Positions 40,001 to 51,000 of a stretch of DNA of 64,000 bases are shown here, one piece after another. The stretch comes from Dicaeum eximium (taxonomy: Eukaryota > Chordata > Aves > Passeriformes > Dicaeidae), in assembly GCA_013396995.1 (NCBI GenBank), contig VWZP01005240.1, forward strand, positions 1,365,816-1,429,815. Reading direction: 5' to 3'. The position numbers and the translations under genes are program-made. The stretch's first letter is position 1. Each line of letters opens with the position of its first letter. The notes beneath the pieces are model-generated. The model had not been told where the DNA came from. It searched no databases and saw only the letters and a list, made by a program, of their open reading frames with translations.

Positions 40001-43000
40001 GCTAAAACTACTTTTTCCACATGGACTTGGAAGACCTTTCCTCCTCCATTTCAGGATGAGAGTCTGATCATGGAAATTCTGATCATGGAAGGGCTTGGCT
40101 GATGTCCAGCTTCTACCACAAACAGCAAGAATTTATTTCAGGAATAACACCAATTAGAAGGAAGAAATGGCACACCTCTGTTCAGGCTCCAAGAGGCTTG
40201 CAGGACTATCCTGATCTTCTCCTTGCACAGAAACAGCTCTCTGCCAACCAGGTTGGCAGCCAGAAAGTTTTCACGAATTCCTACGGAATGAGGCACCTAC
40301 TTCTTCCATGCAGGATCAGCTGATGGTAGGTTCAGTCAGTCTGATGCCAGGAAATCAACTCCAGCAGAATGTACATATGCCACACTGCAGGTATATTTAC
40401 CTAGTTAATTATATTCCCCCTTTAAGAGCAACTGACTACTCCCCTTTTTGCTACAGAAGGTATTTGGGTATGTCAGTAAAATAGATGTGCAGCCAACCTT
40501 TAGTTTCTTGAATTTATAAATCCATGAAAAGGTTCGGGAATCTCAGCTGGGCCTATCAGCACGATCCTGAGCAGTTTTTGATATCCATGAAGTCTGGGTT
40601 CTTATTAAAGCCTTTATCTATGGACTAGGCATTTTTTAAGTCTAGAAAAATGCATGGATAAAGGAAAGTTACAGCCTTCCAATAAATTGTACAATTTGGG
40701 CATCACCCCTGTCTTCAGAGTTTTTGTTTAATCATGTAAGAAATTAATCACAATTTCAGGTATTTCAGGTACACTCATATTATATACTGTGAATTTAAAA
40801 TCGGCTTTTTTTTTCAATCTCCTGCAAATTGTAGGTATAAGAGATGTGCTCCTGCCAGAGACAAAACTGTTCTAGATACCACTAAAAATGGCCATAAGCT
40901 TTTAGTACTAAAAAGGGAGAGATGGGTGAATAATGAGTTTTTCATACATATTACTGAAAGAACAACACAATAGTCAGAGAGAAAATGAAGCTGACCTCTG
41001 GCATTTTTAAGTCCTGAAAGGCTTTTGCAGGTTTAGGAAAATAATTTACTCTCTATCGATTAAAGCAGCAGCTAAACATGGATGACTGATCTCATTTTGC
41101 CAGCTTGCAGTTCATGCCAGGTAGAGAAATACAGAGGATACTCTGATACAGGAAATTCAAAGGCTGATACTATCACTTCATTATTTAAAACTACAAGCTG
41201 TGAATGGTCATCATTCAAGCTGACTCTACAAGTTTTATATCCAGTGTTTGAGGAGATAGAGTGCTTAATTCCAAAGGTCAAAATCACAATAGTTCTCTGA
41301 AACAAAAGCAAAATCTCCCAAGAAACCTCTCTTAGTAATAATAGCAGTACATTGTCTGAAAGAAAAGTAACCTGATTTCCAGGCACACTTTGTAAGTAAT
41401 CTTGTTTACTATAATTTTTCAACAGCTTTCATAAATTTTTCATCTGAAATAAGGAAGGCTATAGCTTATATTCTGACAGGTTGAAAGAGCTGAGTAAGTA
41501 AAATACATCCCTGTGTGGCTGGCTTTGTTTGGGAACACTTAAGAATACTTTGCCACATGAAAAAAAACACAAAAAAAAAAAGGCAACTCAGACATCACAG
41601 TGATATATGTTAATGACCAAATAAAACATTTGTCTCCTCTCCCTTCCATTGGTTTCCGATTTTTTTAAGACAGCCTAGAACACAAAAATGGTTCATGCTT
41701 CATGAATATCCATCCTAACAATGCCCAGTCCCACATTCCACGTTCTAAGCTGTTCTATGAAGCACGAGCAAGAAATCTAAATTGAGTTTTATAGTGAGTA
41801 ATTTTGGAGTTTTGTCTCCACAACAGGCTTAATTAATTTTCAGTGAAATCTTAACTGCTTTGTACAAAATCTAAAGGAAACAACTGTTAAGAAATATTTT
41901 CCTTAACTTCAGATGCTTAGCACAGAACTTCAGATGCTTAGCACAGATCTGCACAGAACTTTCCCACTTCACTTCCACTGGGCCTTCTCTGCCAAAATTA
42001 AGTCTTCTGTTAAAACAATCACACATGTACAGGTTGTGCAAAATGAAAGATAAGGATATTAATACCAGCTTTTGTGGCTCAGATACTCCTAACTACATGT
42101 CCGTTTTATATCAGGCACAAAAAAAATGACTAAAAGTCCACAGCTCTAAAAAATGTGTATCCTTTATTCAGATGCAGGAGAAAAAGAGTTAAACCTTCAG
42201 GAATACTTTAATCACAAATGCAACCAGAAACTAGACTATAATAAACCTCTTTTAGGTGAAATTCTGGGCAGGGTTCCAAAGGGTTTCATCCAGCATCCTG
42301 TGGCTGGAAGTCCATATAGGCAAACTTTCTCTCTGCCTAAAGTTACTTTTATCTGTCAACTGGAAACTTGGATGAAGCCCACCTCCTTTCTCCACTCACC
42401 CATCCAGTTGTTAGCTACAGGAAGATAAAGGCTCAGGAAAACGGTTTTAAAAGCTTTTTTTTTCCTCTTCCGGTATGTCTGGAATTCCAAATGCAGACTG
42501 AGCTATTAAAGTCACTCTTTCTGAAGAAGTAGTGCCTGGCAAGATTCAGCCAGCTCACAGTTTTGTTTCCATAACTTTCAGCAGTCCTTCTATCTGGGAC
42601 CAGTTTTATGCCACGTTCATTACTGTGAATGATTTACCTCAAGAGATGAAATTACCAAAATAACCACATGCAACTTGTAAACAAGCTGCAGACCATACCA
42701 CAACTGAAAAGTACAAAATGTAGTACAAAACACTGTCAAGCCCAAATTCTGCCACCTTGACTGTGGGCAAGTACAGCGTACATCCACAGTTAACTCTGCC
42801 CGACAGACTTCCAATTGCACCTTCCAACAGTCCCTCCAGCCCTGCTGGACAGGCACTCACATTAACATATTAGAATCAGATAAGTGGTCAAACCTGTATT
42901 TTGCACACAGAGCTCCAAAATTTAAACCCTTGGACATTAATCAATTGAATCATGAAGCATCACCATTACCGGCTTCACTTTTACAACTGTTTTCTATTTA

Positions 43001-43859
43001 GTAGGAATGGTTGAACAAAAAGCTTAAAATATAACTAATGCAAACACCAAAAGGAAATAAACCACCAATTGACTCAAAGCTTAGCTAATCCTGCAGGCAG
43101 TTCCTGCAGGTTTTAAGACAAAAGTTTGGTCAAGCAAGAAAGCAGGATAAGCAAACACTAGCTGCAGTGCCTCTAGGAGAATCCATTAGATTATACCGAC
43201 CTGCTCATCCTTGCCTTTAGAGATAACTAGCTCTATTCAATAAACATTCAGCTTTCCAGGAGACCATAAAAAGATTGTTTGTTTTGTTTTTTTTAAAGGG
43301 GAGGAGGGAGGAGGAAAGAGTCTGAGACCACTCAAATACCCATTTACTTCAGAAGTATACAGTAATGCCAACAGCCTACCTGTAATCATTAACAGCAGGA
43401 AAACTCTGTAAAGGACCAAGAATTTTACTGCCCTCTGCAGTTTTTCCTTTGCAAGGGCAAAACGCCACACATTTCAGGGGAGAAAAACTGATACCGACTG
43501 TCACCTGCTGCTGTGACACCTTTTTCTTCCCAAAGCCTGGAAACCCCACACTGAGCACGCCGAAAAGACATCCGACCAACCAAACTTCACCTTCCTTAAA
43601 AACGAAGGCTGTGCTGTCCTAAAAGCTTTCTTGAGAAAATGGGTCAACTGCTAGAAAATGATATCATGGGGGATGGAGGGGGCTAGCACAAGGAGGGGCA
43701 CGGCTCCTGCTTACTTACACTAAAAATATTACTTCAGATACAGGTACCGACTGCATTTTTGTGCGGCGGTCCAAACCCTGCCACTACAAAGGCCACCACG
43801 GCCAAGCCGCCAGTTGGAAGAGAGCGGAGCCAAGGAATTAAGTGAATTAAACTCGATGC
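37016..43859. other. Intron 1 DNA near exon 1, no gene recognised
   Basis: AT-rich with small local duplications (40063-40092 and 41905-41946) and chance ORFs up to 116 codons, none with recognisable features. No named interspersed repeat seen. Confidence 0.6.
41905..41946. repeat. 21-bp tandem duplication
   Basis: AACTTCAGATGCTTAGCACAG occurs twice without a gap (41905-41925, 41926-41946); part of a third related unit (GCACAGAACTT) follows at 41951. Confidence 0.97.
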
Positions 43860-44081
43860 GCTTGTTGACTCAGTTTTCGCTCCATCAGCCGCGCGGCCGC
43901 TGCTCCAGCGTCGCCTCTAAATATCGGGCACCAAAGTTCGGGCGGGGGTTCTCCGGCCCCGCCGCCACCTCGGCGCCTCCCGCCACCAACTTTCCGCCGC
44001 AGGAGCTGCAGCACCGGCTCTCGGCCGCCCCGTCCCGTCCTGTCCGCCTCGTCTGAGAGCGCCGGGTACGGCAATGCCAGG

Positions 44082-44125
44082 GGGCGGCGGGAGAGGGGAT
44101 GCCGGGCGGCGGGAGAGGGGATGCC
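44082..44125. repeat. 22-bp G-rich tandem duplication just inside intron 1
   Basis: Two perfect adjacent 22-bp copies (44082-44103 and 44104-44125), each starting GGGCGGCGGGAGAGGGG, lie 40-85 bp inside intron 1 from the exon 1 donor. The plus strand carries many runs of three or more G; the ADCY2 transcript would carry the C-rich complement. Confidence 0.95.
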
Positions 44126-44165
44126 CGGGGTGGCGCGGGTCCCGGACCGGGAGGGCGTCTCTTAC

Positions 44166-44393
44166 CAGCCCGGAGGCGAAGAAGACGGCGAGCAGAGCTA
44201 GGCAGGCGCCCATCACGATGAGGAGCAGGAAGACGATGAGCGGGTGCTGCTGGCTCATGCAGTAGTAGGACTCGTAGAGCCAGTCCCGGGAGCGGGACTG
44301 CTCGCCGCTCGCCCCGCAGCCGCCGCCCGCCTGCTCTGCCCGCTCCAGCAGGTAGCGGCGTCTCCTCCTCATCATCATCGCTTCTTGCCACAT
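44166..44393 (-). CDS. ADCY2: ADCY2 coding exon 1 (adenylyl cyclase type 2, residues 1-76)
   Basis: This is the first coding exon of a membrane adenylyl cyclase, which converts ATP to cyclic AMP at the plasma membrane downstream of Gs and G-beta-gamma. The conceptual peptide starts MWQEAMMMRRRRRYLL, continues through SRDWLYESYYCMSQQHP and ends in a hydrophobic helix (about residues 50-73, IVFLLLIVMGACLALLAVFF). The MWQEAM start, the RDWLYESYYCMSQQHP block and the helix match what I know of vertebrate ADCY2. The reading stays open far upstream, so the start at 44393 rests on family similarity; its -3 base is C, a weak initiation context. The exon ends in CTG followed by GTAAGAG, a good donor, in phase 0, and joins the exon at 24913-25110. 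An ATG triplet run and five arginines make the N-terminus slightly repetitive. The exon lies inside a CpG island. Identification is very secure; exact start usage is less so. Confidence 0.96.
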
Positions 44394-44600
44394 CGGGCAG
44401 AGCCCGCGCAACTCGCTCAGAGCCGCGGCCGGCGCTGCTGCAGGAGGCGGCCGGGGAGTGGAGCGGGGCGCGCTCCCGCGCGGGCGGCGGAGAGGAGGAG
44501 CCGCGGCGGCGGCATGGGCACGGAGCGCCGGGATGCCGCGGCCGCCGCGCACCCGCCCGGGCTCGCTGCGCCTCCGGAAGGCGCCACCCCGTACGCACAT
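44394..44600 (-). other. ADCY2: Possible in-frame N-terminal extension of ADCY2
   Basis: An ATG at 44600 is in frame with the canonical start 69 codons downstream, with no stop between. The extension would be arginine-, proline- and alanine-rich (starting MCVRGGAFRRRSEPG), the sort of peptide any GC-rich leader gives, and I know of no such extension in ADCY2. The upstream ATG has G at -3, a better context than the canonical ATG with C at -3. This is an annotation ambiguity, not a demonstrated isoform. Confidence 0.2.
44417..44515 (-). other. Possible upstream ORF in the ADCY2 5' leader
   Basis: An ATG at 44515 opens a 32-codon reading frame (starting MPPPRLLLSAARAG) that ends with TGA at 44417-44419, 23 bp before the ADCY2 start and in another frame. 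If transcription starts above 44515, ribosomes would meet this short ORF first and it could dampen ADCY2 translation. Whether it is in the mRNA is unknown; the peptide itself has no recognisable domain. Confidence 0.3.
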
Positions 44601-44692
44601 GCCTTGCCCGGCTCCCCCGGAGGCGGGGGCGGCAGGAGCGCTCCTCCTCGCCGGGGAGGGCGGCGGGCGCCCGCCCAGAGTAAGCGCCCCAG

Positions 44693-44713
44693 GGCGGCGG
44701 CGGCGGCGGCGGG
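44693..44713. repeat. CGG trinucleotide run in ADCY2 promoter/5' leader
   Basis: About seven GGC units lie roughly 300 bp upstream of the ADCY2 start codon. On the ADCY2 sense strand the unit is GCC. Such runs in CpG-island leaders are length-variable in other genes; here the run is short. Confidence 0.85.
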
Positions 44714-45060
44714 AGGTGCCTTGGCGGGCGACCGCGAAAGCAGCCCCTGCCTTGCGCCCCTCCTCACCAGCGCCGGGAGATGCCCCCGGGGTCGGGCCAC
44801 TGCCCCGGCCTCCGCCTGCGCGGGGCCGGGAGCCCTCGCCGCCCGAGGGGCGCGGTGCCGCCGCAGGTGCCGCTCCCGACGGCGGCCGTGAGGCGGAGAG
44901 CGCGGCGTGTGCCGCTCCCGGCCCGCCCCCGGCCCTGCCCGGCTCCCACGGGGACCCGCTGCCTTCCCCAGGGTGTGTGGCAGCACCTCCCGGCGCCGGA
45001 GGGAGAGACATTTGGAGATCGCTTTGAGATTGCTCCCACGGGCGGAGGTCTCTTGCAGGA

Positions 45061-46924
45061 CTGTTTTGGTACTGGGTACTGGGTACCTTTTCTGGAGGCG
45101 GAATCCCCTTTTTAGAAATCATACCTCGATTTCCGTCAATACGAGCAATACGAGCAACTTGTCCATTTCAAGTAAGAAAGAAGCATGACATACATTTCCC
45201 CCAGTTTACCGTATTCCGAAGGATTTGTTTAATTCCTATCAAAGCAGGGACTTGAAAGATGCTGGACATCTAACGTAATAAAGTTAGGTATCTGTCATGC
45301 ACAGCATTTACAGGCAGATCTGCATCCCCAGCCCATTGCTTCCTTGAATGTCCCTCCCCACAGGTTAAGTCTGTCTCTGCCCTCTCTGATCTACCCTCCA
45401 GCCTCTGCTGTTGCTTTGTCGCATCCTTAAACTCATAGAGGCGCCAAAACGCTCCCAGGAGAGGAAGAGACCAGAGCAACACAGATGCTAATGGGCCTGA
45501 ATGTCCCACGGGTGTCTCCTGGTGACTGGAGTAATGTTAGAAGCAAGAGAGGCTTGGGAGTACTATGCTCACAAAAGGTGAAAAACTGGAGTTAACGTAA
45601 GTGGTCATAAATTGTCATAAATGAGAGACATAGAGTAGAGGGCTGACCATTAATCAAGTGGAAGAGAAGGCAGGTAAGTAAGATGATATAGACCAAAACT
45701 ATATGGACTGTGACCTAATTTATATTTAACACCTAAATTCTATGCCACTGATTTTTCTATCCAGAAAAAGAAGAGATGGGTCCTTCATGAGTGTAACAAT
45801 GCAGAGAAACCAATAGCATGTACAGCTCCAAAGCCCTGTCCATATGTTTGCACCTCTTAGATTCTCCAGGTTTTTGAAAGGGATGAGACTTGAGCTTTCC
45901 TGCCCCCTGTTCCTCTCAGCTGGCTGGATGGAAGAAAAGCTGCTTGTTTTTCACTCTTCCTTCCCCTGAAGCGCTTTCTGGGGCAGGAGGAACCACATGA
46001 GAGAGAAGTGGAAAGTTACAACTGCACCCACTGTTTTGGGAGAGAGAAGGTGAAAAACTCAAGCAGCAGTGGTAAGATTGAAGGATGAACACAAATCTAC
46101 GTGGGGAGAACATTCTGGCAGAATTAATTGCTGGGAAGGAGTTAGTAGAGGTGGGTGTGAGAATTTTTGCAACATGAAAAGGCTTTACTTGCAGTCACTT
46201 CAAAAATTATGGAGTTGGCCACCCTCACTGTCACACACACATATATAGTGAGATAAGCATAGGGAGTTTGAAAAAATCAAGAGCCAAACCAGAATTACAA
46301 CATAAAACCTCTTTGAAAAGCAGATCTCAGAAATTGGTATTTGAAGGTGTGTTGATCTCTCAAAGGTGGAAAGACCAGTATCACATATACACTCCTTTAA
46401 AATTCAAGAATAATTCCATGATCCTGTAAGTGCTCACAAAAATGCAAAATATCTGAACAGGCAAAATGAAGAATGTTCTCTGTTTCATATATACAAAAAC
46501 CATCCTTGCAAAGGCATTTGAAACTTAGTACATTAATACAGATGGCAGAAGTGGTTGTCTTCTTCCCCAGCTGATTCTGATTTAATAGGTTTCCACTGCT
46601 TTCCACCTCCCTGAACCTGAACAGGAAAGGCTATTGCAAAGAGTTTACTATGATGATCATGTCATTTGTTTGTTATTTCAGTAAGATGCTATGCCTGTAA
46701 CAACTAATTCCTCATTATATTACTCTCATGCAATTTCTCAGGAAATAAAATTATAATTGCACAGCAGAAACTTAATTAACCCAAAGGCTGCCCAGTGGTA
46801 TCTCATGCCTTTCCAAAACAATGGAATAAGCATAACTCTCTTCTGAAAGATCAGGCCTAAGGTGTTTCATGTAACATGGTAAACAAAACTACATGGTAAA
46901 AAGTAACATGGTAACAAAAGGAAG
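45061..46924. other. ADCY2 5' flank, no gene recognised
   Basis: Composition returns quickly to AT-rich beyond the CpG island. A short CACACACATATATA stretch lies near 46230. No exon, repeat or second promoter was recognised. Confidence 0.6.
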
Positions 46925-48065
46925 CAAAATGATCATTTATAAGTATTGCCTCCTAAGGGCACAGGAGCAGTCAATCCCTAGATGTTACAAGTCAAACGGG
47001 TGAGGCAGAAAGCCAGCTTGGCTGAACAGGGATCTTTTTTTGGAAGTAAGATGAAAAAGGAAGGCCAGTGGAAGCAAGGTCAGATGACATAGGAAGAATA
47101 CCAAGATGCTGCTTGCCACTGCAGAGAGAAAATTGTTGTGGCTGAAGCTCAACTGCAGTAGAAGTTGGCCAAAATTGCAGAGGGAAATAAAACAAGTTTT
47201 TTTCTAATATATTAATGGCAATAGGCAGAGTAGAAATAACATCAGCCCATTAGGGGATGAGGATGGTCACCTCCCAAACAGGGACATGGAGAAGGCAGAA
47301 GTATTTAATGCATTCTTTGCCTCAGTCTTCAGCATGGATGATGAAACAAGGGGATCTCAGTGCCCTGAGCTGGAGGACCGTGACTGAGAGAATAATCAAC
47401 TCCAGTCAGCCCTGAAATTTTGTGGGATCTGCTGGATCCCTAAAAAATCTACAGGACCTAATGGGATTCATCCAGGAATCCTCAAGGAGCTAGCTGATGT
47501 CATCCCAAAACCTCTCTTGATGATTTTTGAGCACTCCTGGGAAGCGAGAGAGGTCCTATCTGACTGGAAACTGGTGAACATTGTCCTGATTTTCGAGAAG
47601 GGCAAGAAGGAGGACCCCAGAAACTACAGGCTTTTCAGTTTCTTTTCAGTGCCCAGTAAATCATGAAATGTATAATTCTGGAAAGTATTGAAAAGCACCT
47701 ACAGAATAATGCAGTAATCAGTCACAGCCAGCACAGCTTAAGTCCTGCCTGTGAAATCTGATTTCCTTTTACGACACCTTGTTGATTAGAAACACCATTA
47801 CGTGTAATCTTTTCGGACTTCAGCAAAGTTTTTGATATCTCATGAAGGAGATGAGAAAATATCACAGCAAAGCTGTTCTGTGTCTTGTCTCACAATATTC
47901 TTCTAGACAAAATATCCAGTGTACAGCTGGATCACCTTGTTGTGCGACGGGTGAGCAACTGGCTCACAAATTAGGCACAAAGAGTTACAGTGAGTGGGGT
48001 AACATCAGGCTGGTGTCCAACTCAGCATATCCTATGATTCTGATTTTACAGTTCTATGATATGTT
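46925..48065 (+). mobile_element. CR1 LINE ORF2 central fragment (reverse-transcriptase region)
   Basis: About 1.1 kb of CR1 ORF2 in sense orientation, broken by stops and frameshifts. Readable pieces in order: MEKAEVFNAFFASVFS-like at 47286-47333, KSTGPNGIHPGILKELADVI, a DWKLVNIVLIFEKGKKEDPR segment with NYR after it, and a FSDFSKVFDIS stretch that aligns with the FxDxxKAFD motif of the LINE RT palm. A WVSNWLT-like and a RVTVSGVTSG-like stretch follow. It stops shortly after the latter, so the 3' half of RT and the tail are missing. Confidence 0.92.
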
Positions 48066-51000
48066 TCCTTTGGACTCTTGTGTTTTCTTGTCCAGCTGAT
48101 GGACTCCCCCGCTCTGCTTTCCCTCTCCAAACTAGAAACCCGCATCTTTCAATTCAGCTGAAACATCCCATACTTTAATGTCTAAAACTCTCATCAGTTC
48201 TTAGAGCAGATCTCTAGATAGAGGCAGTGGTCCAGTGGAAGAAAACCCCACACTGTCATGTAAATAATGACTGCAACATTCTATATATGGGCAAGGTAAT
48301 TGAAACTGTGCAGTATCTAAATCTGAATTTGAACTTCTAATTTGAATGCTCTACTTTTTATTTAACATATTAACACTTTTTTTTCTCCCCACAGGATGCA
48401 TTTAATTAAGCGAACATTATTGCAGTTGAATGACAATTATGTCATTTCCAAAGTTGAAATGCCATATGTTTTTAGAGACCAATTACCCTAGGTAGCTGAA
48501 AATAAGCATCCTTACTTGGCTCAACCTGAAAGTTTGCTTTGCCTCAGGGAAAAGGAAGGTACAGTGAATTCTGTAATTTGTGGCTGAAAAGCAAAGGACT
48601 TTCAGAAATAAACTTCTTCATGTATTCTCCCTCATTTCTCTAAATGGGGAACAAAAGCAAAGCTAGCACTTAAGATTGTCAGAAACTATCTCCTGTGTAC
48701 CCTTGGGACTCCAACAACATGAAAGAACTTGTTCCTCAGCCAGCTGGTGTCTAAGCATCTGTTGTACCCCTCTGGAGAAGCAAAACAACACAGAACAAAA
48801 GGTTGAGGTCCACAGTTGCTTGTCAAAGCAACTGTGAGCCAGAGGCATTACACATTGCAGTAGCAGATTAACTTAGAGAACTTGCTCCCTTCCAGCCTCA
48901 ATTTTTCTGTGATTCTGTATAACACAGCTTATTTCCAGTGTCAAGGGATCTGTGATAAGTCTTAGTGAAAGAGATAAATAGGAGCAGGACATACAGGAGA
49001 ATCTCTTGTTTCCTCCATTGCTCTCTTTGCCACTCTGGCTCAATCTCCATCACCTCTTTCCTTCATTTTCCCTTCTCTGTTGTCTTCTGCATGAGTGTTC
49101 TGGTCAGGGATACAGACTAGCCTTCAGCTACTCTATTCAGGTGTAGGACAACATGAGCCATGGGAAATATATTGCAGGAAAGCTGCTGAATCCCACAGTC
49201 CTGCAAAAAAACAAGCACACAAAAGAGCCATAGCAATTGGTCTGAGCAAAACACTGCCCCCAAGTCCTGGCAGCTGGCCACAAAAGCTGCCCATCGCTGC
49301 AGCCTTGAGGCTGTAGGGCCATGCCCAGCTCCACCAGGACACCTCACATGAGCTGGGATTGCAGCTCAGGTTGTCCTGCCAGTCAGATTTCACATAGCCA
49401 GTGCTTCAATGGCACTTCAGAGCTTGGATGTGGCAGCATGGCCAAACCCAGGTCAGCCAGACCTGCTTAGGGCTGCTCTGGAGAGCCCTCCCTGCCATAA
49501 GATCAATGTGTGAATACATCTGACGTGACCAGGGTCTTAACAACACGATCTTGTCCACTAGTGATGTATAACTTTTGTTGTTGTTGTTGTTGTTTAAGAC
49601 TGAAGACTAATTTTTACTTCATTTTTCCGGATTGGTTTTACTGAGTTCAGTTAACAGGACTTGCTCTTTCAAATCTTATAACTGCAGCTATGTGTTACTG
49701 TTGCTCTTCAAAAAATGAGGACACAATTTCCTACAGAAATATATTGGATTTCACACACCTGGAACCAGGTGAAATTCACTTTTGTTTTAGATATAGACTT
49801 GGCTGAGCTGTTTAACTTTGTTATTTAAGGTGCTAAACAACAGTCTGACTTCTATAATTCCTTGTGTAATTTTTCTCCCTCCACCATTTTGAAGACAGTA
49901 TCTAACTTTGAGCCTTTCTCAGCCTCCATAAACTTTTAAGAGTGTTTACAAAAAAGTTCTTCTGAGGTTATTGAAGGAACTACTTGAGATTCAGATTATC
50001 TGAAAGTACCTCAGTAACCTCTCTTGAACTATTTCCTCACAGATGGTGAGTACTTTGGTCATCTAATCATAGATAACTTTTCTATTAAAGATTGAAGCAA
50101 AATATAGATCAGATTTTTAAAGGTTTTGGACCATCTGTTATCAGCTGAATGGTGGGCCAACTATTTCCAAAGTATCCTTCTTTTAAAAAGCATTTGACAA
50201 ACAAATCATTATCTAGAAGTGCATCAGTTTTCTCTCTGTTTATACCTTGGCCTTTTTTATTTTGATCATGCTATTCTTTACACTCACTGTTATAATATGA
50301 CATAGTTTCCAAATTCTATATAATATTATACTTTTTCTGTTTCAAGGCATTAGCCTTCAATTATGCATTTCCTCATCTTTTATATTGGGACAGTTTGCAC
50401 TTAGTGGTATTACTTAGGAAACCACCTACTCTTCCAGATAACTTGCTTTCAGGTGGGAGATCTAGGGAAGATGGGAGGAAAGCAATAGAACTTTGGAAAT
50501 TTGGAGCTGTTCAGGTGGATTTATAAAATTGCAGATTGACTGGACAAACTAGAGACAAGTAGCATAGGCAGCTCAGGAAAGACCTGTTCAACATATAACT
50601 ACAGTCAGAAAACTTTTACAGCTTTTGAATGCATAAATAATAAGATAGTAAATAATTTAGAACATACAATAATACCTCTAGACTGATCAACTATACACCT
50701 TCATCTTGAGTTGTATTACCCTACTTACCCTACCTCATAAAAAGCATGGCAGGATTAGAGAGATTCTTCAGAGAACAGTTAATCAAAAACAAGGAAGAGT
50801 TTCTTCTATGTAGCAAACACATAGGACTGTTATCTGTTATAGGAGGAACCATACTAATGCACATAACATTACTTTAGAAAAGTCTGCTGGGAATTTTTGT
50901 TTTCTTTGGGTTTTTTAAAGAAAAAGGTTACACTGAAAATTAAAGGAATGAAATGCAGCAATAGTAAGTGGCATATGTTATTTCACTGTGGTAGTTAATG

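Larger units (their letters stand above)
25111..44165 (-). other. ADCY2: ADCY2 intron 1 (19,055 bp)
   Basis: The intron is bounded by GTAAGAG at exon 1 and a pyrimidine tract ending TTTCCAG at exon 2. It is mostly AT-rich unique-looking sequence with three recognisable CR1 fragments on the plus strand, opposite to the gene. No additional exon was recognised. Confidence 0.93.
43860..45060 (-). promoter_or_regulatory. ADCY2: CpG island: ADCY2 promoter, 5' UTR, exon 1 and start of intron 1
   Basis: A sharp block of very high GC with abundant CpG interrupts AT-rich DNA on both sides and is centred on exon 1. It contains many GC-box-like GGGCGG/CCGCCC motifs and a CGG run. I see no convincing TATA box upstream of the start codon, so a dispersed CpG-island promoter is the likely type. 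The transcription start cannot be fixed from sequence; it should lie above 44393 on the minus strand. Stops are depleted by base composition, which creates several long overlapping ORFs on both strands; these are shadows, not genes. Confidence 0.85.

Noticed and set aside
44244..45027. Plus-strand ORFs of 189-215 codons in the CpG island
   Set aside because: Antisense shadows of a GC-rich region; composition is Ala/Arg/Pro/Gly with no domain.
43917..45122. 401-codon minus-strand ORF starting at 45122
   Set aside because: It contains ADCY2 exon 1 in frame, but the upstream 243 codons and the continuation past the donor at 44165 are open only because the CpG island lacks AT-rich stops.
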